Below are positions 1 through 6,735 of a stretch of DNA of 9,444 bases, in pieces. The notes below the pieces were generated by a model. It was not told the DNA's origin, made no database searches, and saw only the letters and a list, made by a program, of their open reading frames with translations. The position numbers and the translations under genes were made by a program. How positions within the stretch are numbered: the first letter of the stretch is position 1; every line of letters begins with the position of its first letter. Source of the DNA: Cellvibrionales bacterium UBA3090 (GTDB taxonomy: Bacteria > Pseudomonadota > Gammaproteobacteria > Pseudomonadales > Porticoccaceae); contig DFBC01000058.1 of assembly GCA_002367235.1 (NCBI GenBank), forward strand, positions 1-9,444, in the 5' to 3' direction.

Positions 1-699
1 ATACTGATGCGTAAAGACCCCCCCTTTGATAGCGAGTATATTTACTCCACATACACATTGGAGGCCGCAGAGAAGCGGGGTACCCTGGTCGTCAACAAAC
101 CCCAGAGCCTTAGAGACTGCAACGAAAAAGTGTTTGCCACGTTGTTCCCCCAATGCTCCCCACCACTATTGGTCAGCCGCGACGCGCGGCGATTAAAACA
201 GTTCCACAAAACTCATGGCAATGTTGTATTCAAACCTCTCGATGGCATGGGGGGCACGGCCGTCTTTCAGGTTCGAGCTGACGACCCCAATTTGAATGTT
301 ATTCTCGAAACCCTCACCATTCATGGCTCTCGGACCATCATGGCACAAAAGTTTATTCCCGATATTTCTAACGGCGATAAGCGAATTCTCATGGTGGATG
401 GTGAACCCATACCCTATTGCCTTGCACGAATCCCCCCCGAAGGGGATATTCGAGGAAATCTCGCGGTGGGTGGTACGGGCGTAGTTCGACCATTGACCGA
501 ACGGGATCAATGGATTGCCCATCAAGTCGGCCCCACCCTTAAAGAAAAAGGCATCTTGTTTGCCGGACTGGACGTTATTGGCGATTATCTTACGGAAATC
601 AATGTCACCAGCCCTACTTGTGCCCGAGAAATTGACCGGGCAGAATCCATCAATATTGGCGACAAACTGATGAACGCCATAGAAAAACGACTCCGTTGA
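1..699 (+). CDS. gshB: Glutathione synthetase, 3' part (5' end lies before the window)
   Basis: GshB joins gamma-glutamylcysteine and glycine with ATP, the last step of glutathione synthesis in the cytoplasm. The frame is open from base 1 (Ile-Leu, then the Met at 7). That Met is internal: MRKDPPFD is a mid-protein motif, preceded in E. coli GshB by about 85 residues that are missing here. Counting that Met as 1, visible motifs are NKPQSLRDCNEK (30-41), the ATP-grasp nucleotide loop KPLDGMGG (76-83), GDKRILMVDGEPIPYCLARIP (123-143), the glycine-rich loop NLAVGG (151-156) and the C-terminal GLDVIGDYLTEINVTSPT (187-204) with metal- and substrate-binding residues. All expected catalytic segments in this part are intact. 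The stop TGA (697-699) shares one base with the ATG of the next gene, so the two are probably translationally coupled. Identification is firm by close resemblance to E. coli GshB. Confidence 0.97.
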   Translation: MLMRKDPPFDSEYIYSTYTLEAAEKRGTLVVNKPQSLRDCNEKVFATLFPQCSPPLLVSRDARRLKQFHKTHGNVVFKPLDGMGGTAVFQVRADDPNLNVILETLTIHGSRTIMAQKFIPDISNGDKRILMVDGEPIPYCLARIPPEGDIRGNLAVGGTGVVRPLTERDQWIAHQVGPTLKEKGILFAGLDVIGDYLTEINVTSPTCAREIDRAESINIGDKLMNAIEKRLR

Positions 700-1574
700 T
701 GAATATCGTTATCCCCGAAACCAGGCCAACCAATGACTCCGATCGATTCGGCTTTTCGCTGTTTATAGCGATTGCCATGCATGCATTGATTATTTTTGGT
801 TTGGGTTTCAAATTACACCAGCAACGACAATCGGCTCCCACACTGGATGTCACTCTGGCTCAACACAGCATTGAAAAGGCACCTGACGAGATAGACTTTT
901 TAGCACAACACAATCAGCAGGGCAGTGGCGACCAAAGTGAATCCAAAGAGCTGACAACCGATCGTCAGCCTGAAATCAGTGATGCCAAACTAAGAAACAT
1001 CGGTGCACAACAACAGCCACCCCAGCAACAAGCCATAGAGGGCGACACGCCAACCCTCTCGACCATATCGGAAAGCCGTCTAGACACCACCAACAACCCA
1101 ACGCCCCATGAAACTCAACAGGGCATAGCAACCCCTTTGCCCCCATCCACGTCTATTGAAGTGGCCAGCTTGAAGGCAAAGCTAGACCAAAAACAGCGGG
1201 AGTACAGCAAATTACCACATGTGCTTAGAATCACTTCCGCAAGCACCAAGTCCGCAGAACATGCTACTTACCTCCGCTACTGGATTGATCGTATCGAAAA
1301 GGTCGGAAACAGCAATTATCCCGAGGAAGCCAGACGCAAGTCTGTCTATGGTGATTTACGTCTAGCGGTAACCCTGTTACCCGATGGCACCGTAGACAGT
1401 GTTGAAATCCTCCTGAGCTCTGGACAACGAGTGTTAGATCAAGCTGCAATAAGAACGGTGCGGCTTGCCTCGCCATTCGCCCCATTTACCACCGAAATGA
1501 AACAGTGGGACAAGCTGGAAATTATTCGCACCTGGCGATTTGTACCCGGAAATCGTCTAAATACAGAGAACTAA
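699..1574 (+). CDS. TonB-family energy transducer, TonB3-like
   Basis: TonB proteins couple the inner-membrane proton gradient to outer-membrane or envelope processes. The 291-residue product has a short cytoplasmic N-terminus, one membrane segment at about 18-38 containing a His (H28) where TonB proteins carry their functional His, a long periplasmic spacer (about 40-185) rich in Gln, Ser and Thr, and a C-terminal TonB domain. That domain has NYPEEARRKSVYGDLRLAVTLLPDG over 206-230 and a final LEIIRTWRFVP (273-283). The spacer lacks the long Pro-Lys/Pro-Glu repeats of classical TonB. I chose the ATG at 699, overlapping the gshB stop by one base; a TTG three bases upstream is possible but less likely. 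No exbB/exbD is visible. Position between gshB and yqgE matches Pseudomonas aeruginosa tonB3, reported to be needed for twitching motility. Family is firm; the TonB3 role is inferred from position and spacer type. Confidence 0.9.
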   Translation: MNIVIPETRPTNDSDRFGFSLFIAIAMHALIIFGLGFKLHQQRQSAPTLDVTLAQHSIEKAPDEIDFLAQHNQQGSGDQSESKELTTDRQPEISDAKLRNIGAQQQPPQQQAIEGDTPTLSTISESRLDTTNNPTPHETQQGIATPLPPSTSIEVASLKAKLDQKQREYSKLPHVLRITSASTKSAEHATYLRYWIDRIEKVGNSNYPEEARRKSVYGDLRLAVTLLPDGTVDSVEILLSSGQRVLDQAAIRTVRLASPFAPFTTEMKQWDKLEIIRTWRFVPGNRLNTEN

Positions 1575-1636
1575 AAATCACCCGACTACCGACTTTGACA
1601 CTTGTTTTCCTGCACAGGGAACCCATACTCATAGAT

Positions 1637-2218
1637 ATGAACCAATCATCAAGCCAAAGCCCCTTTCAATGCCTCAGCAATCATTTCCTGATTGCCATGC
1701 CAGGGCTAATTGACCCCAATTTCTCACATTCTGTGATCTATATTTGCGAGCATTCTCTAGAGGGTGCGATGGGACTTGTCGTTAACAACCCACTAGACAT
1801 TCCCCTTAGCCAGGTCTTTGAGCAATTCGAAATGGGCTATTCTTCGAAAATTGGCGATCAAACGCTGTTATCCGGGGGACCGGTTCAAACAGACCGAGGG
1901 TTTGTCCTTCACCGGCCGGCAGAACGGAAGTGGGAGTCGACGCTCGCTATTTCAAGCGACATATGTCTAACCGCCTCAAAAGACATCATTTCTGACATAG
2001 CGAAAGAGCGAGGGCCAAACGACCTAATCATCACCCTAGGTTATTCTGGATGGGGTCCAGGACAACTGGAAGAGGAGCTGACCAACAACGCCTGGCTCAC
2101 TGTTCCCGCTGATGCAAATATTGTTTTTAATGTGCCATTCGAACAGCGTGCAGGCGCTGCCGCTGCTAAAATTGGCATAGATCTGAACCAACTCAGCATC
2201 AGTGCTGGACACGCATAA
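1637..2218 (+). CDS. yqgE: YqgE/AlgH family protein (UPF0301)
   Basis: This is a 193-residue cytoplasmic protein of the UPF0301 family, called YqgE in E. coli (about 187 aa) and AlgH in Pseudomonas. Its biochemical role is not settled. Family motifs are NHFLIAMP (15-22), GAMGLVVN (43-50), GGPVQTDRGFVLH (80-92) and GYSGWGPGQLEEE (135-147). The reading frame is open upstream to 1505, but that part lies inside tonB in another frame. The ATG at 1637 places the conserved NHFLIAMP at the usual distance from the start. Upstream, AGGGA ends 16 bases before the ATG, too far to be a good ribosome binding site, so initiation may be weak. The 62-base gap after tonB has no clear terminator. The 3' end overlaps the ruvX start by 17 bases, supporting a gshB-tonB-yqgE-ruvX operon. 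Confidence 0.93.
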   Translation: MNQSSSQSPFQCLSNHFLIAMPGLIDPNFSHSVIYICEHSLEGAMGLVVNNPLDIPLSQVFEQFEMGYSSKIGDQTLLSGGPVQTDRGFVLHRPAERKWESTLAISSDICLTASKDIISDIAKERGPNDLIITLGYSGWGPGQLEEELTNNAWLTVPADANIVFNVPFEQRAGAAAAKIGIDLNQLSISAGHA

Positions 2219-2687
2219 GGCTTCCCTCATCGGCTCCGACAACGACATAACCAAGCCCCTCACCCTGCTTGCCTTCGACTTTGGCACACGACAAATTGGT
2301 GTTGCCATTGGTCAGACGTTATTAGGTAGCGCCAACCCACTGACAGTGCTAAAAGCACGCGATGGAATCCCCAACTGGTCGGAAATAGAGGACCTACTGA
2401 AAAAATGGCAACCAGACCAACTACTGGTTGGCCTGCCACTAAACATGGATGACAGCGAGAGTGAATTTTGCGCCCGAACAAGAAAATTTGCCCGGCGCCT
2501 TCACGGTAGGTTTGGACTACAAGTCAGCATGGTCGATGAACGTCTATCGACCTTTGAGGCAAAACAGATGATTCGGGAACAAGGCAAGCGGCAAGGGAGT
2601 TACCGCGACCAGCCCGTGGATGACCTGGCCGCAGTAATGATCTTAAAAAGTTGGCTGTCCGATCCCGGCGGAGCAACAGCACCGTAA
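2202..2687 (+). CDS. ruvX: RuvX/YqgF, RNase H-fold nuclease for rRNA maturation
   Basis: RuvX (YqgF) is a RuvC/RNase H-fold protein, annotated as a putative Holliday junction resolvase but mainly linked to 5' processing of 16S rRNA precursor. Motifs in the 161-residue product: LLAFDFGTRQIGVAIG (23-37) with the first acidic residue D26, VGLPLNMD (76-83), FARRLHGRFGLQV (96-108), DERLST (112-117) with D112 and E113, and VDDLAAVMIL (139-148) with the last acidic residue at D140. The acidic active-site set is therefore complete. The start is GTG at 2202; no ATG, GTG or TTG occurs between it and the conserved core, so the protein carries about 17 more N-terminal residues than E. coli YqgF. The start sits inside the end of yqgE and has no obvious ribosome binding site, suggesting coupling to yqgE translation. 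The yqgE-ruvX pairing is very widely conserved. Confidence 0.94.
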   Translation: MLDTHKASLIGSDNDITKPLTLLAFDFGTRQIGVAIGQTLLGSANPLTVLKARDGIPNWSEIEDLLKKWQPDQLLVGLPLNMDDSESEFCARTRKFARRLHGRFGLQVSMVDERLSTFEAKQMIREQGKRQGSYRDQPVDDLAAVMILKSWLSDPGGATAP

Positions 2688-2708
2688 GCATTGATAGATA
2701 GCGATAAC

Positions 2709-2735
2709 TAGCAGGAGCGCTACCCCTCCATGCTA
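2709..2735. terminator. Hairpin between convergent ruvX and pilU
   Basis: The arm TAGCAGGAG (2709-2717) pairs with CTCC (2726-2729) and TGCTA (2731-2735), giving nine base pairs with one bulged A and an eight-base loop. It lies 21 bases after the ruvX stop and directly after the pilU stop on the other strand. On the plus strand it is followed by TTTAAAAA, only a short T run. On the minus strand there is no T run after it. It may serve as a weak bidirectional terminator or 3'-end stabiliser. The pairing is visible; function is inferred. Confidence 0.4.
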
Positions 2736-2736
2736 T

Positions 2737-3879
2737 TTAAAAACGATTGATTCGATCATCGCGGTCTTCTTCCACCTGCAACTCATCAGCCGCGTGTGAC
2801 AAATAACCGGGATCAGTTTCTGATTGCAGCTTGATAAGCAGGCGAAGGTCGTTTTTAGAATCCGCATAGAGCATCGCATCTTCGTAAGTAATCAACCCCT
2901 CCTCATAAAGCTCAAACAACGCCTGATCAAAGGTTCTCATACCGAGCTCATTTGAGCGGGCCATCAGCTCCTTGAGCTTGTGCACCTCACCCTTGCGGAT
3001 CAAGTCCCCCGCCAGCGGCGTGTTAATAAGAATCTCAATGGCCGCACGACGGCCACTACCATCCGCCAGTGGAATCAACTGCTGCGCCACCATCGCCTTG
3101 AGGTTCAAAGATAAATCCATCCACAACTGACCATGTCGTTCAGCCGGGAAAAAGTGCTGGATACGATCCAATGCCTGGTTGGCATTGTTGGCGTGCAGGG
3201 TAGCCAACACCAAGTGGCCGGTTTCAGCAAAGGTGATCGCATGCTCCATGGTCTCAGGGGTACGAATCTCACCAATCAAAATAACATCCGGTGCCTGCCG
3301 CAAAGTATTCCGAAGCGCGACCTCAAATGATTCAGTATCAACCCCCACCTCTCGCTGCGTGACGATACAATTTGCGTGTTGATGGACAAATTCGATGGGG
3401 TCTTCAACGGTAATAATGTGGCCCTTTGAATTTCTATTTCGGTGACCAACCATCGCCGCCAGAGAGGTCGATTTACCAGTGCCCGTCGCACCGACAAAGA
3501 TAATAATACCTCGCTTGGTCATGACCAATTCGTTGAGAATGGGAGGAAGCAGCAACTCCTCAACGGTTGGGATAATGGTTTCGATTCGACGCAGTACCAT
3601 GCCGGCTTCATTCCGCTGGTAGAACGCACTAACACGGAAACGGCCCACACCAGCGCGACCAATGGCGAAATTCAGCTCTTTCTTATGGCGAAACTCCTGC
3701 TGCTGCTCCTCGTCCATAATACTTTCCACCACCTGACGCGCCTTGTCAGGTGACAGTGGCGTTTTACCCACAGGCACGATAGTGCCATTAACCTTGATGC
3801 TCGGGGCTACGCCAGTAGTGATAAAAAGGTCAGAAGCTTCCTTATCGACCATGAGCTTCAACAGTACATCAAAATCCAT
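2737..3879 (-). CDS. pilU: Type IV pilus retraction ATPase PilU
   Basis: PilU is a cytoplasmic hexameric ATPase of the PilT/GspE family that assists PilT in pulling back type IV pili, supporting twitching motility. The 380-residue product has an N-terminal PAS-like domain (about 1-110) and a RecA-like ATPase core: Walker A GATGTGKST (130-138), Asp box ITVEDPIEF (156-164), Walker B VILIGEIR (199-206) and His box HLVLATLH (222-229). It is PilU rather than a second PilT by its length (Pseudomonas PilU is about 382 aa), the DLFITTGVAPSIKVNG N-terminus and the charged tail ELQVEEDRDDRINRF (366-380). A good ribosome binding site, GGGAG, lies six bases before the ATG on the minus strand. It is downstream of pilT after a 122-base spacer and is probably co-transcribed, perhaps with an additional control in the spacer. 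No motif is missing. Confidence 0.96.
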   Translation of the reverse strand: MDFDVLLKLMVDKEASDLFITTGVAPSIKVNGTIVPVGKTPLSPDKARQVVESIMDEEQQQEFRHKKELNFAIGRAGVGRFRVSAFYQRNEAGMVLRRIETIIPTVEELLLPPILNELVMTKRGIIIFVGATGTGKSTSLAAMVGHRNRNSKGHIITVEDPIEFVHQHANCIVTQREVGVDTESFEVALRNTLRQAPDVILIGEIRTPETMEHAITFAETGHLVLATLHANNANQALDRIQHFFPAERHGQLWMDLSLNLKAMVAQQLIPLADGSGRRAAIEILINTPLAGDLIRKGEVHKLKELMARSNELGMRTFDQALFELYEEGLITYEDAMLYADSKNDLRLLIKLQSETDPGYLSHAADELQVEEDRDDRINRF

Positions 3880-3916
3880 TATTTTCTCCCGAACACAAAT
3901 TCTTTACTCATTAGCC

Positions 3917-3971
3917 ACTAGCACTTTTTCTAGTAGAGGCCCGCCAACATATTACCGGGCAAGTAGTGCTA
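3917..3971 (-). promoter_or_regulatory. Alternative hairpins in the pilT-pilU spacer
   Basis: Three inverted repeats occupy the spacer. TAGCACT (3919-3925) pairs perfectly with AGTGCTA (3965-3971). Inside that, GCCCG (3939-3943) pairs with CGGGC (3956-3960). ACTAG (3917-3921) pairs with CTAGT (3930-3934) and shares bases 3919-3921 with the first stem, so those two stems exclude each other. None is followed by a T run in the pilU direction, so this is not a standard terminator. It may be a processing or attenuation structure that sets PilU level relative to PilT. The pairing is seen; the function is a guess. Confidence 0.35.
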
Positions 3972-4001
3972 AACCACCTGCTGCAAACTCACCACGACAG
4001 A

Positions 4002-5036
4002 CTAGAAGTCATCGGGTATTTTTGCTTTTTCCTGTGCTGTTTCTCTGGTGATGACCTTCTGTTGCACCAGGCGAAGCAAGTTCTGATCCATCGTCTGCAT
4101 ACCACGAGATGCCCCCGTCTGAATCGCAGAGTACATTTGTGCAATTTTATCTTCCCTGATCAAATTACGAATAGCTGAAGTACCAATCATAATTTCATGG
4201 GCTGCAATTCGACCACCACCAATTTTTTTCATTAGTGTCTGAGAAATTACCGCCTGGAGGGACTCAGACAGCATGGCGCGCACCATCGACTTTTCTGCCC
4301 CTGGGAATACATCGACAATACGGTCAATCGTTTTTGCCGCCGATGTCGTGTGCAGGGTACCAAACACCAAGTGGCCCGTTTCTGCCGCCGTCAGTGCCAA
4401 ACGAATCGTTTCAAGGTCACGCATCTCACCGACCAGAATAATATCGGGGTCTTCCCGAAGGGCCGAACGCAGCGCCTCACTAAACCCATGCGTATCTCGG
4501 TGAACTTCACGCTGGTTGACCAAACACTTCTTACTTTCATGGACAAATTCGATAGGATCTTCAATGGTGAGGATATGCTGATAGCGATTCTCGTTTACGT
4601 AATCAACCATCCCGGCAAGGGTCGTTGACTTACCGGAACCCGTGGGGCCCGTCACCAACACCAAACCCCTTGGGAGCATCGAAAGGTCGCGGAATACTTG
4701 CCCAAAACCAAGGTCTTCCAACGTCAACACCCGGGATGGAATCGTTCGGAATACCGCCGCTGCCCCCCGGTTCTGATTAAAAGCATTAACCCGAAAACGA
4801 GCTACACCCGGCACTTCAAAGGAGAAGTCTGTCTCCAGAAACTCCTCATAATCCCGACGCTGTTTGTCGTTCATAATTTCATAAATCAACGTATGAACTT
4901 CCTTGTGCTCCATAGGAGGCAGGTTGACCCGCCTCATGTCACCATCAATACGAATCATCGGCGGCAATCCGGATGAAAGGTGTAAATCCGATGAGCCCTG
5001 CTTAACACTAAAGGCTAACAGTTCCGTAATATCCAT
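4002..5036 (-). CDS. pilT: Type IV pilus retraction ATPase PilT
   Basis: PilT is the main retraction motor of type IV pili, a cytoplasmic hexameric ATPase acting at the inner-membrane platform and powering twitching, surface sensing and DNA uptake. The 344-residue product has the same length as I recall for Pseudomonas PilT. It shows the N-terminal MDITELLAFSVKQGSSDLHLSSG, Walker A GPTGSGKST (130-138), Asp box LTIEDPIEF (156-164), Walker B IILVGEMR (199-206), His box HLVFGTLH (222-229) and the C-terminal AIRNLIRE motif (288-295) known to be important for retraction. AGGA lies seven bases before the ATG on the minus strand. The gene diverges from yggS across a 77-base region. The conserved pilT-yggS-proC arrangement is typical of Pseudomonas relatives. 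Certainty is high. Confidence 0.98.
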   Translation of the reverse strand: MDITELLAFSVKQGSSDLHLSSGLPPMIRIDGDMRRVNLPPMEHKEVHTLIYEIMNDKQRRDYEEFLETDFSFEVPGVARFRVNAFNQNRGAAAVFRTIPSRVLTLEDLGFGQVFRDLSMLPRGLVLVTGPTGSGKSTTLAGMVDYVNENRYQHILTIEDPIEFVHESKKCLVNQREVHRDTHGFSEALRSALREDPDIILVGEMRDLETIRLALTAAETGHLVFGTLHTTSAAKTIDRIVDVFPGAEKSMVRAMLSESLQAVISQTLMKKIGGGRIAAHEIMIGTSAIRNLIREDKIAQMYSAIQTGASRGMQTMDQNLLRLVQQKVITRETAQEKAKIPDDF

Positions 5037-5060
5037 GAGTTATTCCTGTTATTCTGGGTT

Positions 5061-5090
5061 AATCTACCGCTTCCCTAAAAAGCCTAGCAA
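5061..5090 (-). promoter_or_regulatory. Possible sigma-70-type promoter for pilT
   Basis: On the minus strand TTGCTA (complement of 5085-5090) and TAGATT (complement of 5061-5066) are 18 bases apart and match the -35 and -10 consensus at four of six positions each. Transcription would start about 18 bases upstream of the pilT ATG. The pilT-yggS gap is only 77 bases, so both divergent promoters must lie here or within the coding ends. I saw no equally good plus-strand match for yggS. The match is weak. Confidence 0.3.
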
Positions 5091-5113
5091 CACAATACAT
5101 TTAAGCCAAGTAT

Positions 5114-5824
5114 ATGCCTAATATAACTGACAATCTCGCCGACATTCACCAGCAGATTGAAAACTCAACCAAAAACATTGGTCGCCACCAAACGGATATT
5201 ACCTTACTTGCCGTTAGCAAGGGGCAGCCGGCAATGGCTATCCGGCAAGCTTACGAAGCAGGCCAGCGTCACTTTGGAGAGAACTACCTGCAAGAGGCTC
5301 TGGAGAAACAGCATCAACTTTCTGATCTCCAGGATATTCAGTGGCATTTTATCGGCCCCATTCAGTCCAATAAAACCCGTAAAATAGCTGAAAATTTTGA
5401 CTGGGTTCACAGTGTTGACCGAAAAAAAATTGCAGAGCGACTCAGTGCCTATCGACCAGAAGAATATCCACCCCTAAATGTTTGCCTGCAAGTAAACATA
5501 GATCGCGAGGAAAGCAAGTCAGGGATCGCTATAGATGACGTTAAATCTCTGGCCCTCGACATCGCAAGCCTGCCAAAACTGAAACTCAGGGGCTTAATGG
5601 CCATTCCACAGGGGCGACCGACGGTTTATGAACAACAGCAACCCTTTGCAACGCTGAAGCGCCTGCTCGTAGAACTCCAAAGCTGCTCCCCTAAGCTGGC
5701 AACATTGGATACACTCTCAATGGGGATGTCTGGAGATATGGAAGCCGCTATCATTGAAGGCTCAACCATTCTAAGAATCGGAACCGCCATCTTTGGCCCC
5801 CGACAGTACCCCAAGAATACATAA
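5114..5824 (+). CDS. yggS: YggS/PLPBP family pyridoxal phosphate homeostasis protein
   Basis: YggS binds pyridoxal 5'-phosphate without known enzyme activity and keeps free PLP and amino-acid pools in balance in the cytoplasm. The 236-residue product matches E. coli YggS (234 aa) along its length. The PLP-binding lysine is K36 in ITLLAVSKGQPA (29-40). Other motifs are FGENYLQE (54-61), WHFIGPIQSNK (77-87), VNIDREESKSG (127-137), LRGLMAIP (158-165), the phosphate-binding LSMGMSGDMEAAI (201-213) and RIGTAIFGPR (221-230). The fold is the alanine racemase-like barrel. The start ATG at 5114 gives the expected N-terminus, though the ribosome binding site is weak. proC follows after 44 bases; the yggS-proC pair is widespread and both touch amino-acid metabolism. 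It is the first gene of the four-gene plus-strand set. Confidence 0.96.
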   Translation: MPNITDNLADIHQQIENSTKNIGRHQTDITLLAVSKGQPAMAIRQAYEAGQRHFGENYLQEALEKQHQLSDLQDIQWHFIGPIQSNKTRKIAENFDWVHSVDRKKIAERLSAYRPEEYPPLNVCLQVNIDREESKSGIAIDDVKSLALDIASLPKLKLRGLMAIPQGRPTVYEQQQPFATLKRLLVELQSCSPKLATLDTLSMGMSGDMEAAIIEGSTILRIGTAIFGPRQYPKNT

Positions 5825-5868
5825 AGCTAAGCATACGTTTAAGGTCTATACAGGTTAAGGAAAGTAAT

Positions 5869-6687
5869 GTGAACAAACCAACACTGGCATTTATTGGCGG
5901 CGGCAATATGGCAACCAGTTTGATTGGGGGGCTGCTGGAAAAAGGCTACCCGGCAAGCAACATAACGGCCAGCGATCCGATGAAAGAAAACCGCGACCGA
6001 CTCAGTCAGCAATTCGGCATCAACACCACCGACGACAATAACAAAGCCGCCCTTGCCGATATCATCGTGCTGGCCATCAAGCCCCAGGTTATAAAACAGG
6101 TTGCAGAAGACATCCGGCCGGCACTGGCGCACCAACCTCTTATTATTTCTATCGCCGCCGGCATTACCATGTCATCCCTAGAGGGGTGGCTTGGCCCGCA
6201 AACCCCCATCGTCCGCTGCATGCCCAATACCCCAGCCTTGGTTCAAACCGGCGCTGCGGGCTTATTCGCCAACTCACAGGTCGACAAGGCACAGCAAACT
6301 GCGGCTGGAGAGGTGCTCGACGCAGTCGGTATTTCTTGTTGGCTGGAAAAAGAAGCGGAAATTGATGCCGTTACCGCCGTATCTGGTAGCGGCCCCGCCT
6401 ACTTCTTCCTGGTTATGGAAGCCATGGAAAAAGTGGGTATCGAACTCGGGCTTTCACCAGAGATCGCTCGCAAGCTTACCTTGCAAACTGCGCTAGGGGC
6501 GGCAAAAATGGCCATTGAAAGTGATGTGGATTCCGCCGAGTTGCGCCGCCGCGTTACCTCACCAGGAGGAACGACTCAACGTGCGATTGAAACGTTTTTG
6601 GATGGAGACCTTCCGGGGCTATTCAGCAAAGCAATGACAGGAGCTGTTGAGCGCGCCCAAGAAATGGCAAAGGAAATGGCCGATTAA
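5869..6687 (+). CDS. proC: Pyrroline-5-carboxylate reductase
   Basis: ProC reduces 1-pyrroline-5-carboxylate to proline with NAD(P)H, the last step of proline synthesis in the cytoplasm. The 272-residue product (E. coli 269 aa) begins with the Rossmann nucleotide loop FIGGGNMA (8-15). It also has VLAIKPQ (67-73), RCMPNTPA (116-123) and the dimer/active-site region SGSGPAY (172-178) and VTSPGGTTQRAIE (229-241). The start is GTG at 5869, with a good ribosome binding site AAGGA (5857-5861) seven bases before it. An ATG two bases earlier (5867) is followed at once by TGA and cannot start this protein. It is probably transcribed with yggS upstream and yggT 48 bases downstream. Confidence 0.97.
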   Translation: MNKPTLAFIGGGNMATSLIGGLLEKGYPASNITASDPMKENRDRLSQQFGINTTDDNNKAALADIIVLAIKPQVIKQVAEDIRPALAHQPLIISIAAGITMSSLEGWLGPQTPIVRCMPNTPALVQTGAAGLFANSQVDKAQQTAAGEVLDAVGISCWLEKEAEIDAVTAVSGSGPAYFFLVMEAMEKVGIELGLSPEIARKLTLQTALGAAKMAIESDVDSAELRRRVTSPGGTTQRAIETFLDGDLPGLFSKAMTGAVERAQEMAKEMAD

Positions 6688-6735
6688 CACCGCCAGAATC
6701 CCAATAACCACAAAGACAACACCAGAAGGCAAACT

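Noticed and set aside
7..9. ATG at 7 as the start of gshB
   Set aside because: MRKDPPFD is an internal motif of glutathione synthetase; the frame is open to base 1 and about 85 residues are missing upstream.
1602..1629. Promoter TTGTTT-16-CATACT before yqgE
   Set aside because: Transcription would begin almost on the yqgE ATG, leaving no leader, and the gene is probably carried by the upstream operon.
1505..1636. Longer yqgE reading frame beginning inside tonB
   Set aside because: The extra 44 residues do not look like the family and lie mostly over the tonB coding end; the ATG at 1637 gives the normal N-terminus.
3133..4976. Several plus-strand open frames of 60-103 codons opposite pilT and pilU
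   Set aside because: They lie fully opposite well-conserved ATPase genes, lack family motifs and good ribosome binding sites, and are explained as coding shadows.
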